Assembly: GCA_015179025.1 (NCBI GenBank)
Contig: WHUX01000076.1
Location: forward strand, 1 to 64,000
Direction of reading: 5' to 3'
Length of the DNA: 64,000 bases
Source of the DNA: Terfezia claveryi
Lineage: Eukaryota > Ascomycota > Pezizomycetes > Pezizales > Pezizaceae
Shown here: one piece after another, positions 47,267-60,350 of the stretch
Position numbering within the stretch: the stretch's first letter is position 1
How the letters are laid out: each line of letters begins with the position of its first letter
Translations under genes and position numbers: made by a program
Notes under the pieces: model-generated
The model's database searches: none
The model's input: the letters and a program-made list of their open reading frames with translations, nothing else
Told to the model about the DNA's origin: nothing

Positions 47267-50200
47267 ATTGAGGTCAACCCTGTTAATATAACGAGTGAGA
47301 TCGACCCCTCCCAGCTTGTTTTACCGTTTGTTATTGCTGTAATGTTGCATATCTCCTGTTGCCGCGACCTCGCATACGAATCCATGTAATATATTGCTTT
47401 TCCAGTGCAGATAATGCTTTTCGAAACAATGTTCCATTTGCGTCAATTTTCTGCAATGAAACCATGAGCGCCACGCTAGAAATCGCCACCACAAACTATT
47501 CTTGAGAACTGGAGTTGGAGGACCCTTCACGATGCCTTCGCTCCATTTATCCGCCGATCCTCTTTCTCAGAAAATAACCCCTATCTTTGATTTAATTAGC
47601 TTGATTGGCTTTTGCAACGACAACTCAATGCCGGCAGTATCTTTACTTCTGATAACGTTTGAGTTGAACGGATTGTCAGGTTGGAGGATTGGAGTGGGCT
47701 ATGATCAGTTGTTCTGTCATAGATCGGCTGGACGGCTGGATATATTACCTTCAGAGGGTAAGAGAACTCAGGCAAAACATATTCTCAGCCCAAAGCAAAG
47801 ATTTAAAACGAAAGATTTAGCCTAACAATTAATATCAGAGGTTAGTACGATTATTTACTGAAATACGGCTATCCAAATTTGTGATTTGGCCACCTCACCA
47901 GAATAAAATCGACCAGCTTGTTCATTCTTCGGCTGAATTTCAGAGGGCCTTGGGGAAAATGGCGCTTCTTAAACACCCCACGCTCAGTTAGGGTAACCCT
48001 AACGTGTAATTGTGGCAAACGGCCCAAGTGGATTCCCCATCCTCAGCTGATATCACCCATTTTAACAGCGTTGTTTACTGGTGGAGATCGTTTCCTAGCA
48101 GAGAAGCCATCATTTTGATCCCCTGTTTCGCAGCAAGATCCCCAAAAACAGCATTGCTACTGAAGTTTGGCCTCAAAAGTAACTCGCTTTCGTCTTTTGG
48201 TTGTGGCATGGTTGGATGATGCTCGCGTGGTGCTCGGGATGAAATGATGAGAGTTTATCCATAAATTCACTACCCACGCTTCAACAAATCAACACTCGAG
48301 ACCCCTTGGTATGAAGCAGTTGCTGTGAAATGGATATGGAATCTTTGAGGGCCGTACTAAAGTAATCGTTAGCAGAGAAGAACCAAAGATAGGAAGAAGT
48401 TTGAGGAGTGGGTAACCAACCTATCCACTACAAGAAGGCTGGCATACACAGTGGCCACCATGCGAGGCTTGAAATAGAGTTGAAGTAAGTGACTCAACAC
48501 GGGACATGGCATGCAACCAGGCTAACATACAAAGATTGAAGTGAAAAGTATGAAGTTGGTTATGGTGGTTGCCGAAGCCGATACAAGTTTTAACTACCGG
48601 TGCTAGCTTGCGTTCCACTAGTCTCCACTGACTACTCTCTCCATCATTCGGGGTAAGGGGAAAAAGCCCGCCGGTTTTAGTCCCGCTGCACAATCTAAGA
48701 CGGTCGCACCAGCAAACGCGAATCGGATTCGCGCCCGTGGAAGTGAAAGAACGAACGTGCTATCGCATTATGGTGACTATATCTATGATGGGGGAGAATC
48801 AATGGATCCGCCTCATTATCCGCCAACTGTGTCAATGTTACAGATATGCCAATCAAACAAGCAGAAGCTGATCTCGTTCTGGGGACACCTGGATATGAGG
48901 CCTTGCAGTCTGTGCCTAATTGCATTGCGAGGCTTTGACCCAGACCACGCTTTTTATCCGTGCACAATCACCAAAGGAAACATTACTGTATGTCGATAAG
49001 TAGATTAGTCAAAGTACCGCATAATCAAGTAAGTGGTATATATACATATCTGTAGCTAAGACCCCAAGATACCGTTTATAGAGTGCAAAAACTGAATCAG
49101 GCCATTGGTATGTATTTACGGATATCCCAAGTCGAATAGTCATAGATTCCTATGTAGGTCCGTAGTCAATGCACAGGTGTTTCAAATGCACTTATACAGC
49201 ATAGGTTAACGTTCTTTTAGTCCCATATAGACCTTGCTTGGTCTAGTTCGTCCAATGTACTAGGTATTGCGATTGATGACGCATGATTCAGATCTTGATG
49301 AGCATCTACGGTAATGCATTGGAGACAGTTTCATGCTAGCTGGTTTGTTTTTGGTATGTACCCAACAAATCCATTTGTACACGTGCCTTTAAATAATGGG
49401 TTTGAATTCAACCAAAATATACACTAGATTATAATTGCAGCAGTGTATTTTAATATTGTAATAAATGGGGGTTGATACTTCCATCTTGGATCCAGTTAGC
49501 TGGGTTGCAGATGCATGTATAAAGGGGTGTGATGAAGTGCATACACTTCCAGACCGAGGCAATATAAACTCAGACACCTCATCAACTTTTAGTATCTCAG
49601 GAAGTTACTTATCTATCCCTAATCGCATATATTAGGTACTTTATATATATACTTATGTATGTAGGTCATCTCTGTATATGCCTGTTTCAGTGTATCATGA
49701 GCAGAGACATATCTTACCCCTATTCTCGGCATAAAGATTGTATAAGTGGCCCGCGCCTCCCTAGTACACGTAAATATTTGATGATAACACCATGACCCTT
49801 TCGCCAGGCCGATCCGCGAATGCATCTTGGGCCCGGAGTTAAGGTGTGATCCCGCTCTTGTTAATTAGTAATAATGAGCACAGCGATTGAGACAAAGAAG
49901 GCTGGCTCAATTGTAAATTGACACAACACAGACCTACCTATGCAACTTCGGGTTTTTTACTGGTAACCAGGCGTCCCTCTTTCTAGGGGCTTGTGCCAAC
50001 CAGACTATCAGGCATCAACTCGGAGCTTTGAACTACTTTCACTGCTGGGACGGCGAACAAGCTATGTTACCCTCAACCAAACGCGGTACTTACTGTAATT
50101 ACTTTTTTTCCAGCTGCACCTTCATACACAAGGGTAGGGTATGTATGTGGTAGCCCAGGACCCCGTTGTCACTCGCCGAGCAGGATAGGCTCTGAGACAA

Positions 50201-51929
50201 CGTTCTGCAGTCACGCTGGGGCCTTTTTGGAAATATCAAAATTATACGCGGTTTCGGTGATGCATATATTGGTAGGTGACACTGTAATTTTTTTGAATTC
50301 TAGTGTTAAGGATTTGCTTTCTCTGGGATCGGAGAACACTACTTTCTATGTACAGTAGTCTGGGCCCCTATATCAACAGTCAACTCCATCCGATGAAATT
50401 TTGCCAGTCGCCTTTCTACCATGCACGCAGGAGCTCCAATGTGAAAGGCCCATGCCTTGGAAAGCACCTCATCCTTGCTAAGGAGCACTCTGTGCCAGGT
50501 ATGACTTCGAATTCGTAGTCTAAGCTCAAAGCTCTGCCATTTTCAAAAGCAATCTTCCCAAAACGAAACATAACAGGCCAGCCCCAATTAAAACTTTGAG
50601 CCAGATTGTTGACTTTAAAAGTCATGCCAGCAACATTAAAGGAAACGCGTTCTCGGCGTAATCAACCGCTCATGATATGTCATACCCTGAAGCCGTTGCT
50701 GAAACTCTGCGGCTTCACTTCCGCGTGGCTATGTTGCCCAGGGTTGATTTGAAATATTTAAATAGACTCACACAACGGTCGTAACTGCAATCTCATTATC
50801 AATGAGACATATTGTTTGACATTCTGTTGGAAATTCATGCCTAAAAACGAAGTATATGGACAACAACACATAGTCATGTCTCTCTTAACGTTTTGCATTC
50901 TTTTCTCTTAGGATATGCAAACCGGCAATCAGCCGCACGCATACGCAGGCGTTTTCTTGCTTCCTACATTCCACTCATGCAGGGGTTCCATACTCAAGAG
51001 CTGTAGATGTGACATACCCCTGGGGTAGGCCCTGCACCTTAGCAATGGTATCGATACGTCAGCAGTAGCCCAGAGTGGCTCCTGTGCTGTGCCAACCAGA
51101 CTGGTGAAGGTGTACATAGATATATTAATAGTGGTGTACTCCCAGCCAATGGCCATGGCAGCCAAACTCACCACTTTAATGTTCTAGAAAACATTGATTC
51201 ATTGGGTTGTAAGCGTGTCAAGAGCCTGATACTCAAGTCATCGTTGTCACGTCAATAATGCATAGAGCGATATACAGTACATGTGTCATGAAATATGACG
51301 TATTAACCGCTATTCCGTCCCACCAATTCATCTCATTCTAGTAATCGAGAAAAATGTTGAAAAGAGGTGCATACTCAATATATTCTAGCTTAGTTTACAA
51401 TTGAACTGCATCATAGGTTATGGATGTGCTAATAGTTGCTCTAATAGATGAGAGCAAACGTCATATTCATCTGACGTATGTAGATAGATGTATGTAGATA
51501 GTGATGATAATGCGGGGTTTCGAAAACATATATGAAACGGATCGTAGGTATAAAGCGCAACTATTCTAGACTGGAATACATACCGTATTTGCGAACTTCA
51601 TACAAGGACTAGCTACATTTAGCCATGATGTGGAGAATTGTAGGACACATCAGTCCTGATAATTTCACATGTCAGAATTATAGTGTGGTAGAATGTACAA
51701 GGTCAGTTGCGAGCCAACATGAACCTTGCCATGCCAAAACAACACTTCTCATCTACTTGATCAGTTCAACCTATATCTTCCGTATGCAACAACAATACCC
51801 CAATCAACCTAAATAAGATAGCCAATAAGCACGAGGTAACAGAATATGAAGAAGAATTGGTGAGATATTCTTTGATAGTGAATAACAACAGAGTAACCGA
51901 CAATAGAATTTGTTATAGCCCCTTTTTCC
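47267..51929. other. Long stretch without a recognised gene
   Basis: It contains only short open frames (none above about 107 codons). A head-to-head TTAGGGTAACCCTAA lies near 47990. A TAGTCTGGTTGGCACAAGCC motif (reverse strand) lies near 49990 and is also present at 24.25 kb. A minus-strand frame at 50416-50625 has protein-like composition but no recognised family. Confidence 0.4.
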
Positions 51930-52700
51930 CTAAACCTTCTCTTCTTTAAGACCGTGCTTCCAGAAAGTGAGGTAAGGAGTGGTACCATCCTCGCGGAAGT
52001 TGAGAAGGGCGACCCTATGAGTATAAGGCGTTTCAGTATATATATGTGTATATGGTGGGGTTAGGGGGAACGGAAACAGGATAACAAACATCCCACCATG
52101 GTTCATGCTAGCGCCAATGAAGAACTCGTAGTCCTTGAAGTTGGCAACAATCTTCTTTGCGAAAGCCGACGCACCCTTCTCGAAAGCAGAAACCTCTTCA
52201 GGTTTTATCTCGCTGAGCACGGTCTTGATACTTTTCATATATCCTACATCATGGTTTTATCAGCAACTTGACAAATCAAAGTAGCATGCAAATATTACGG
52301 TTTCATACCCTTGAGGTAGGTGAGGTACGACTTCTTGTCGAAGCCGGTTTGTGTGAGCCCGAAGGAAGCAACGACGTTGTTGACATTCTCGACACCATCC
52401 TCAAGCTCCTCATCGCCACCTTCAGCAGAGGCATTGGCCCCAATGTCAACCTCGACACCCTTCCTTCGCTGGATCATCGCACAGTCGACCTCATAGACAA
52501 TGTCATCCACCAATTTGAAGGGGAAGGCATCAGAGAACATCTCGTCCTCGGAGATAACGTCCTGTAGGATTGCTTAGCATAAATGCACGATGAATAATTT
52601 GGATTAGTCAGTTGGGAGAGTGGAGTGTTGCATTTTCCTGTGCTAGAAATCTAGATACTACTGAGAAACGGAATACTGCGTATACCTTGTAGATGATCAT
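51930..52700 (-). CDS. Translationally controlled tumor protein homolog (TCTP)
   Basis: Four exons give exactly 168 residues: 52700-52686 (MIIYK), 52561-52309, 52243-52090 and 52014-51930. Introns are 52562-52685, 52244-52308 and 52015-52089, all GT-AG. The sequence follows the family closely: DVISEDEMFSDAFPFKLVDD, then a variable acidic loop, NVVASFGLTQTGFDKKSYLTYLKGYMKSIK and VALLNFREDGTTPYLTFWKHGLKEEK. Family members are about 167-172 residues, conserved cytosolic proteins linked to translation, TOR signalling and stress. A very short first exon is also seen in other fungal TCTP genes. The third intron is in frame, so without splicing 25 extra residues would be read. It is divergent from SUR2 across a 1.48 kb gap. 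It looks intact. Confidence 0.95.
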
Positions 52701-54176
52701 TTTGAGTTACGTCTGGATGTGAGGAACACAGGATAGGCGTCACAGTATTGGGGCTGAATAGCGGTTGGGTGAAGCTCGGGAAGAGAATACAGAGAGAAAG
52801 TGGGGTTAAGGACCCCACTACTTAATCTTGGTGCGCCAAGATCGGTACTAGTACCCACATGCCACTTACCCAACTTAGGTACCTAACTATTATGGCGAGG
52901 CAGATGGGGTTACGTAGTCTGCTTAGGGTCTCGTAGGTTCAAAGCGCCTCACAACCCACATCCATTATTACGTTACGCAAAATGTCAATTCGGCTTGGGC
53001 TTGGCATGAAAACATGAGGTGGTTGCCAAGACATCTTCGCCTAACTTATATAGGTAGGTACCTTCCGTATGACACCTAAGCATCTCAGTCTGGAAGCCGA
53101 AGGAAAGAAATGCTTCCGCTTGAAATAAAACCATAGTAAAAAGAGAGTCTCTGTCTGGATGGAAGAATGTGTAGGAAAAGCTGTAATTGGCCTAGCTTCG
53201 GGACGCGGCTTTCCCAAAACAAACGGGCTGAGTTAAAAGGAAGTACAGTAGAACAGTAGCCGTCAGTGTAAGGACTTTCTTTGGTGATGTGGGATCTTGT
53301 ATAAGCCCGGCTTGGACTAGGAGCGGTCGGGTTCGAGACTACCGGCTTGGTAGAGTATGCGCTTCCTGTTGACTCCACACAATCTCCACATGAAGTACCT
53401 TGTACCGATCACGGTACCTAGCGCAGTATACATAATTCACATTGGTTGTCCGAGATTGTTCCACAAAGAGCCGCAGTCTTCTCGCTCCTGCTCATTTCTG
53501 CTCAAAAGGTTAGAAACTTGACGGCGAGGATCGCGAGATGAAGGAGACGGGGATTTGTAGCTGGTTGTGACGGGATTTGCTCGATTCCGTCCTCCCGAGA
53601 CGTCATCCTTGACCGGAAGGTCACTTGCCGCCATCATGCCCAAACCATCCGAGGATCTTATTTTCCGATTCCACAGCGCAAGAGAGCCTACCGACGTAAC
53701 TGACGTGATACAGTACTTCTAGTCTTTGGGTGAGGGGTCTCTGGAAATCGTCAGCTCGTAATTCTTACTAAGACTTTGCAAGCATCCCCCATCCCTGGCC
53801 CCTTATTATTCAGCGTTCGCTCAAGTTCAGAATCCGGTTCCCTACACGGGCATTTAACGTCTCGTGCTTTGCTTCACATCATTCAGACGTGTTTGCAGAG
53901 CCCTTATTCTGCAACGGATATCAATACCTGATCGTCGGAGCTGCGCGTTCCAGAAGGTTTGGCGGAGCACCGGATCAAGCTGCTCATCGACCCTTTTCTG
54001 CCGCGGCTTGGCGCATTCCTCCAGTTTGACCTCCTCTACAACTTGGCCTGCTCAACTCTCAATCAATAAAACTCAAACTCCGACACATACAAGTACTTGC
54101 AGCGAGTCGGATAAGCAGCAGCTTTGAAAGCTCTCTTTTTCCTAGGCGGATTTCCAGCTCTTAATTTTCGCTTGCG
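52701..54176. other. Divergent intergenic region between TCTP and SUR2
   Basis: It holds the promoters of both genes. A MITE-like piece (52884-52975, TAACGTAAT end) lies about 180 bp upstream of the TCTP ATG. A minus-strand frame at 53437-53643 (MMAASDLPVKDDVSGGRNRANP) is protein-like but unassigned. Confidence 0.5.
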
Positions 54177-55687
54177 ATGGTCACCAACGCGAGCTCAGTA
54201 CCGCCACACTATGGCTCTCCTCTACTCCCCCCACCAGCAGATCAAATCCTGACCCCTCTCCCGCCGCTACTCTCGCACCAAATGTTACCAGACTATATCC
54301 TCACCATAATAGGCCCCATCATCGCGTACTGGGCACTGTCGATAACGTTTGAAATTTTCGACTACTTTGATTTGTTTGCCCAATACCGAATACATACTCC
54401 CGTGGAGGTGAAGATGCGGAATAGGGTAGGGAAGAAGGAGGTCGCATGGTGGGTTTTCATCCAGCAGGTGCTGCAGATGGGATTTGCCTACTTTCTGAGC
54501 TACCTGGAAGGCGAGGAGATGACTGGATTCGAGCAGAAGGAGCAGTATGAGATGTATTTGAGGGTTGTCGGTGTTGAGGGATTGCTGGTCAAGGGGTTGA
54601 CGCTGTTTGGAATTAATGGTGTGGGATTAGAGCAAAAGATTGGGAGGGGATTAGTGGACTTGGGGGGGTTAGTGAAGGGGTTGGAAGTTGTTAGAATTGG
54701 TGAAATTGTGGAAGGAACTTCCGGGGACTGGAGAATGGACCTGGCTTCAGTACTATATTGGTACATCGTTCCGGCAATGCGATTGTGGATCGCACTCTTC
54801 ATTCTCGACACCTGGCAGTACTTTTTGCATAGACTGATGCATACAGTACCTACTCTTTACAGTACGGGCTTCTCCCATATGGACGCAATTATTTCTATCC
54901 CGCTTACTAACATCGAGTAGGGGCCATTCACTCACACCACCACCGCCTCTACTGCCCCTATGCATTCGGGGCTCTCTACAACCACCCTCTCGAAGGATTT
55001 CTCATGGACACAATCGGTGCCGGCCTCGCATTCAAACTCTCCGGCATGGGCCAACAAGGAGGACTCTTCTTCTTCACGTTCAGTACCCTCAAGACTGTCG
55101 ATGATCACTGCGGATACAGGCTTCCCTGGGATCCACTTCAGTGGGCATTCTGGAACAACGCCGAGTACCATGATATTCACCACCAGAGCTGGGGTATCAA
55201 GGTGAGAATTATACAACTACTCCTTGTTTCGTTTGTCTAGATGTAGAATATTCTAACAGTGATGTGGTTTTAGACAAACTTTTCCCAACCTTTCTTTATC
55301 TGCTGGGACCGCTGGCTCAATACCCAATGGATCGGCAGTCCTAAATCAACTGAGGAACGCTACCGTAGAAGCCGTGAGTCAGTGAATCGTATGGCTAGCA
55401 AGGAGAAGCAGACCATCGAGAGCGAAGACAGTAGTTGTAGTAGTAGTTGTGAGGATGTTTCAATTGCAACCGCCACGGCTGGTACTGCGAATGGAACAAT
55501 CGTGATGAATGGTGGTGTGGAGAAGGTTCTCATCAGCGGTGGCAAAGAGCTGAAGGGAATTCTACCGGAAGAGGACAGTGGGTGGGATGATAACAGCTCA
55601 GATGGCTCTGGAGAGATCAGTCTTGTCGGGGGAACTAAACAAGAGCAAAGGGAGCTGAGGAGTAGGAGAGCAGCTGCTGCGAGATAA
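54177..55687 (+). CDS. SUR2: Sphinganine C4-hydroxylase (SUR2 family)
   Basis: Three exons (54177-54861, 54921-55201, 55274-55687) give 459 residues. Introns are 59 bp (branch site TACTAAC) and 72 bp. The three di-iron histidine boxes of the fatty-acid hydroxylase superfamily are in place: HRLMH at 218-222, HSHHH at 232-236 (across the first splice) and HDIHH at 312-316. Near the N-terminus lies ILTIIGPIIAYWALSITFEIFDYF, a membrane segment typical of SUR2. The enzyme hydroxylates C4 of dihydrosphingosine or dihydroceramide in the ER to make phytosphingolipids. It is longer than the roughly 350-residue yeast enzyme because of an insertion around residues 115-185 and an acidic Ser-rich C-terminal tail of about 110 residues. 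The gene looks intact. Confidence 0.93.
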
Positions 55688-58059
55688 TGGTAGTACGATA
55701 CATATGGAGGGTTTTATTGATTGAATCAAATTTGTGTTTGTATTTCTTTGGTGGTACGGTTTTATATTCCCCGGGATTATTGCTACTACTTCTACGGGAA
55801 AATGTTTCGTTTCATTGGTGATGAGTAAAGTGGTTGGGCGGCGGATCTCCGGAGACAAACAAGGAAATAAGCAACAACAACAAGGGCCCTGGTATCTGAT
55901 GGTTGTGGGAACGTTGGGAAGCGGAGAACTGACTGGTTGGTTCTTTTCGGGATGGAGTCGGCTCACTGGATGGGGATTTGGGGGGAAAGGAGACCTCGTA
56001 TGATACCGGTATGGACTAGTGGGAAATGATTCGGGTGCTGTGGAGTTCTTATCCTTCGTCTTCATTGTTTCATTTAGTTCAGTATTCTTTTGTGTGTTTT
56101 GTGTGTTTTGTTTATGTTTTATGTTTTGTTTTGTGTTTTCTGTATTATGTTTTTTATGTAACCTCTGTCTCTTGTTTTATGTAACCTCTGTCTCTTGTAT
56201 CTCTGTCGATGCATGCATGTTGTTAAGATGTTGGCTTGAATTTTTTTTACAAGTTATCAATAGTCATAATATGTACCAATATCAAAGGACCAATCGGCAT
56301 ACCATACCTCGCTACTCCATAATTAATGGGTTCTCATGTTTGTGCCTGGTCAATTCATGAGACTCGTACGTCTGTTTGGTTTGTTCCACCGCGAGATGTT
56401 TGACTCGGACTGTAGTACGTGTTACATCCAATCCAGTTGAAAAGCCATTTCTTGAAAATGTTTACTTGGATAGTTCTCTCTAGTCCCCCACATCCTCCTG
56501 TCAGTGTTAATCTCGTTATGTCGATGCGGTTTCCTACATTGAATACTGCTACAAGTCTGGTCAAAAATCTGTATTGTGTCAGTAGTTGTGTCATACCTTC
56601 CCTAACGAGGTACGTACTTACTGGTATGCATATATAAATGCGTGGGTATATCTGAGCAGTGATCTGTACCATATATATATGTACAGGTTCTCAATCTCTA
56701 GGACGATTCCAAATTCTTAACTGGATAGCCCCCGCCCACAATGACATACTGATAGATGATATGGGCCAAGTGAAAGTTTCAAATTGGAGGTGTTAGCTAC
56801 CCTGAGGCTGCTTTACCCTCCAATGCACCCACAGGAAATTGTTAGCCATTGGTGTTCGGCATCTTGGTTAACCCGAGTCAACGAATATCAGCCGAGGAAT
56901 CTGGATTTGATGAGCGATTGATGATTATTTCATGAATAGAAACTGCTTTGATTCCATGAAGAAAAAGCCTGGATTGAGAAATTCAGGGTGCATGCGGGTT
57001 AGTTTGGAAATAAACAGAGATAGAAGGAACACTATTTTTTGGGGGGGTTTTGAGAGCTTTTGTCTTCAGTCGACGTTAGACCATGTCTTGAGCATAATGC
57101 TAGTGTGTTGCAGTCTGTGTGCTCTTAGTCCTTGGATAAGAATATAACCCATCGATTGCAAGAAGTATTTTATGGAAATATTGCTTTGAAAATTCAGAAA
57201 ATTGGCATTTGTATATGCGCTCACATAGCCTGATGGTTCCTGAAAGTGCATATATAAACAGTCATTACTATTGAGCCTACAGGTCTGACTGGCGTCAGCA
57301 TGATACTCCTGTAAGAAAGAGACTCTGTTTGTTTCACTAATCTAGTTGGATTTCGCAGGTTTTAGGTAACTTGACACGGTCAATAGACAAATGGGTTCTA
57401 CCGGCTTGCATACACACTGAAATTGTAATGTAGGATAAAATATTGATTAGTGATTTGAATTGTGCCCAAGTTGGCAGAGGACCAAGGTATGGTATTTATT
57501 TAGACACTTATTATATCTCCTATTGTGGGGGGGTTGGGAAGTTTTGGAGCGAGTTCGACAACGATGTTTAGGAGGCCGGAAACACAATCGAGACCCACCA
57601 AATATAATGCAAAAAAAAAATCAGAGCAATGAGCGTAAATTGCCCTTGATTTTCGGAAATATAATCCTTATCACCATACTGGAAGAGCTACATTAGTCGG
57701 ATGGACAAGGCCATTGTTCCCGGTGTCAAGGTCTGGAAGATGATACTCAATTTCCTCCGAAACTACTTTTATCAGGCGATGAAAATCTTTAGGCTTTTCT
57801 ATCTGGAGTGATCTTTGATATTTCACAAAGTCTTTCTGGGAATGTTAACTCACCTGTATATAGATATTGGGCATGTTTTTGGCCAAGAATATATAAGTCT
57901 TGTCAGCGATTAATTGGCAGGCATCAAACCCCGAGTATGCTTTTTTTTCGGGGAGATACAGGTGAGAATCCAGTTGCAAAAAAGGTGATCGGAATCTATT
58001 TTGGTTATGTTGAGTTACCCTGAGCTCGATCCCATGGAACACTTGTAGACGTCAAATTC
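55688..58059. other. No gene recognised
   Basis: It begins with the SUR2 3' flank, a GT-rich stretch near 56090-56150 and a 24 bp direct repeat (ATGTAACCTCTGTCTCTTG) near 56155-56200. No open frame above about 155 codons occurs, and those present are antisense to SUR2's end or compositionally biased. Confidence 0.4.
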
Positions 58060-58325
58060 ACCCGGGAAGTTATCAACACTTCTGTGCAGTAATATTGACA
58101 GACTGGAACCACCACGCCCTATCTGAACCAGGAACGACCGTGCCCTTCAATTCCTGGCTCTATCACATAGGCAAGGCGGATTGTTCACGATGCGGCGATC
58201 CCAGAGAAAATGGGACCCACATCGTTTGTGCTGGCTCAATACGCTAAGCGCAGAATTCATCTCAGGCGCAACCGTTTGGGCGGATTTGGATCTCCCGATT
58301 TGGAGAAAAGATGACTGTAGCTCTA
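58060..58325 (+). mobile_element. LINE (Tad-like non-LTR element) 3' ORF2 fragment
   Basis: The translation reads WLYHIGKADCSRCGDPRENG, then THIVCAGSIR, a C-x2-C-x8-H-x3-C motif as found after RNase H at the end of fungal LINE ORF2. After a one-frame shift at about 58240 it continues TLSAEFISGATVWADLDLPIWRKDD, a usual ending for such proteins (TW.DLD.P.W). Nothing upstream is readable, so it is a short, frameshifted 3' fragment, as left by 5' truncation. Confidence 0.6.
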
Positions 58326-59356
58326 GTTAGGAATGGTGTGCAAAGTGTGTATTTTTTAATGCTGAAGCTATTATAATATCTACGGTGAAGCCTCTGAATA
58401 AACAGCTTCCCAAATGCAACCACGTCTACCAGCAGTCATTAAAGTGTGCATACAGCTGTAAGTGGGGTCTGGTCGAAAAGTATTGAGAGAGTTCGCTTCA
58501 TTGAATATACCTCTAGACCTTTCCAGATTGCTTGTCATTTTTGTGCTAATCACGAGTCCTTACGTTCAGTAGCATATATCTATATCTAGTGGATCTAGAA
58601 TACCTTGTTGTAAGTTGACTCACAAGGAATAAATAGAAGAGAAATATATATTTGATGAAAAACCTACAGCTGACTAAAGTACTCTGTTTCAAACAGAAAT
58701 TCCTTAGCAGAATGTTCCTAGCTAGGGTACATCCTAACATTGAGCATACCACCTAGAATTAATGATGCTCAGATGGAGTCCGTAATCCTCATAGATAGGG
58801 ATTGGGTGCTCTGAGAAGGAGTCACAGTTCTTGATGAAATTGCAAACCTGTTGGCGTCATTGTCAGTCTTTTTCTATCAGCACTGCCTGAAATTTTTCAG
58901 AGTTTACAAGTTCTTGTTAGTAGACAAAGCATATGCCTTGGAATATGATGTTATTCCCTACAAGGGATATATAGACCGCCGGAGGGAGTTTTTGACCTTA
59001 AACTATTCACCTATTTGTTATTTAAAGTAAAATCAAACATGGTGTTGGGTCCTGAAAGCCAGGTGGCCCTAAATAACTTCAATTGCGCATATTGATGAGG
59101 AACGCATCAAAAATGGAAATTGCACATGTAGTTTTTTCACATGCTGAATCTTATGTTGAAGTGGTCGATTGCACAGTTTGGATAATAATGCTCCGGAAGA
59201 CTAATGTATTGGTAAATGGTAAGAGAATATACAGAGAAAAAGAGAGCGTAAAAGAGAGGGATTGAAGCTAGGCTGATTAGATCATTGACAATAATTAACT
59301 AGATGGCTTCTCCGTTGGCCCTTTCGCTTTTCTATTCCCATTCCATCGCCTTCTTT
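58326..59356. other. No gene recognised
   Basis: Only short frames of up to 70 codons are present. No repeats stand out. Confidence 0.4.
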
Positions 59357-60350
59357 TCACTCTCCGTTCACCCCTCCATTTGCTCCTTCTTTGGCCCCTC
59401 CATTCATCCCTCCATTTGCCCCTCCATTCACCCCTCCTCGCTGTGTCAAAATTTGAGCCAGGAGCTCAAATTGACGGACCTGTGCTTCTGCCTGAATTCT
59501 CGCGACTTCCACTGCTGTTGACGCACTGATACGAGCTAACCGCTCCTTTGCCTCCAAACGCTCTCTCTGCATCTCCCGCTCAATCTTCATCCTTTTCAAC
59601 TCTCTATCAAACTCATATGAATGACGTTCTTCCATAATCCTCTTTACCGAATCAATCCTGTCTAACCCTTTTCCTTGTCCAGATGTGCCTGGCAAAACCA
59701 TTTGAGCTGCCGAACTTGATCTGATAGTCTGAGTCTTTGGTGGCGGTGCTGCATCTGAATCAAGCTCTCTGAATCGCCACTCTCTACCCCTTCAGTTTCT
59801 CCTCCATCTACCCTCTTCTCACTTTCAGGCTCTAGCTCCACCACTGGATCCTCTGCTGGAGGTAGTGTCCCAAAATTAACGGTGTCTTGTAAGGTTATTA
59901 GAGCGGAAGCAGGAAGAATTCCTTGGCATCTGGAAGCCGCCCTTTGAATACGTGCACTCAGCCTGACCGCCGTTCTCCTGACTTCTCAAAGACAGACTGC
60001 GTTTTTTCCTGATTTGCATTTGGGGGTGTACCGAATATCATATCCAATTTCTGGTAGAATGGATACTTCTCATCCAATTCTCCATCCTCAGCCTCCCAAC
60101 TTCCAGAACCCCCTATCTTCTTCCTGGTAGCTGTCCATGATGATGCCTTCAAGTTGTTGTATTTGAACCCAATCCGCTCTATTGTAACCCCCAGATGATT
60201 CCTGAAGACCTGCTCTTTACAATTATTGGCCCAGGCGCTCTTCCTCCCCCTTAATGTCTCTTGGTTTTCCACCATCCAACCCACCAGGCGCTCCATATCT
60301 TGCCTTCCCGATACGAAGGATTTGGGTACCACTGCTGTCGTTGGTGCCAT
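59357..60350 (-). pseudogene. Myb/SANT-like DNA-binding protein with C-terminal coiled coil, frameshifted
   Basis: The first 130 codons from the ATG at 60350 form a Myb/SANT-like (trihelix) domain: MERLVGWMVENQETLRGRKS, then VTIERIGFKYNNLKASSW and GGSGSWEAEDGELDEKYPFYQKLD. That frame ends at 59958. The natural continuation (ARIQRAASRCQGILPASALI, then EDPVVELEPESEKRVDGGE) is in another frame. The C-terminal coiled coil (SVKRIMEERHSYEFDRELKRMKIERE) and a Gly-Asn repeat (GGVNGGANGGMNGGAKEGAN) are in a third. Two single-base shifts, near 59965 and 59740, would therefore be needed. Such proteins are common next to fungal transposons. They bind DNA, but this family's targets are unknown. Confidence 0.6.

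Noticed and set aside
47985..48003. Interstitial telomere repeat
   Set aside because: Only one TTAGGG and one inverted CCCTAA copy are present, too few to be more than chance.
53285..53365. Possible tRNA (GGTTCGAGACT loop-like motif)
   Set aside because: The T-stem does not pair and no acceptor or anticodon arm could be built around it.
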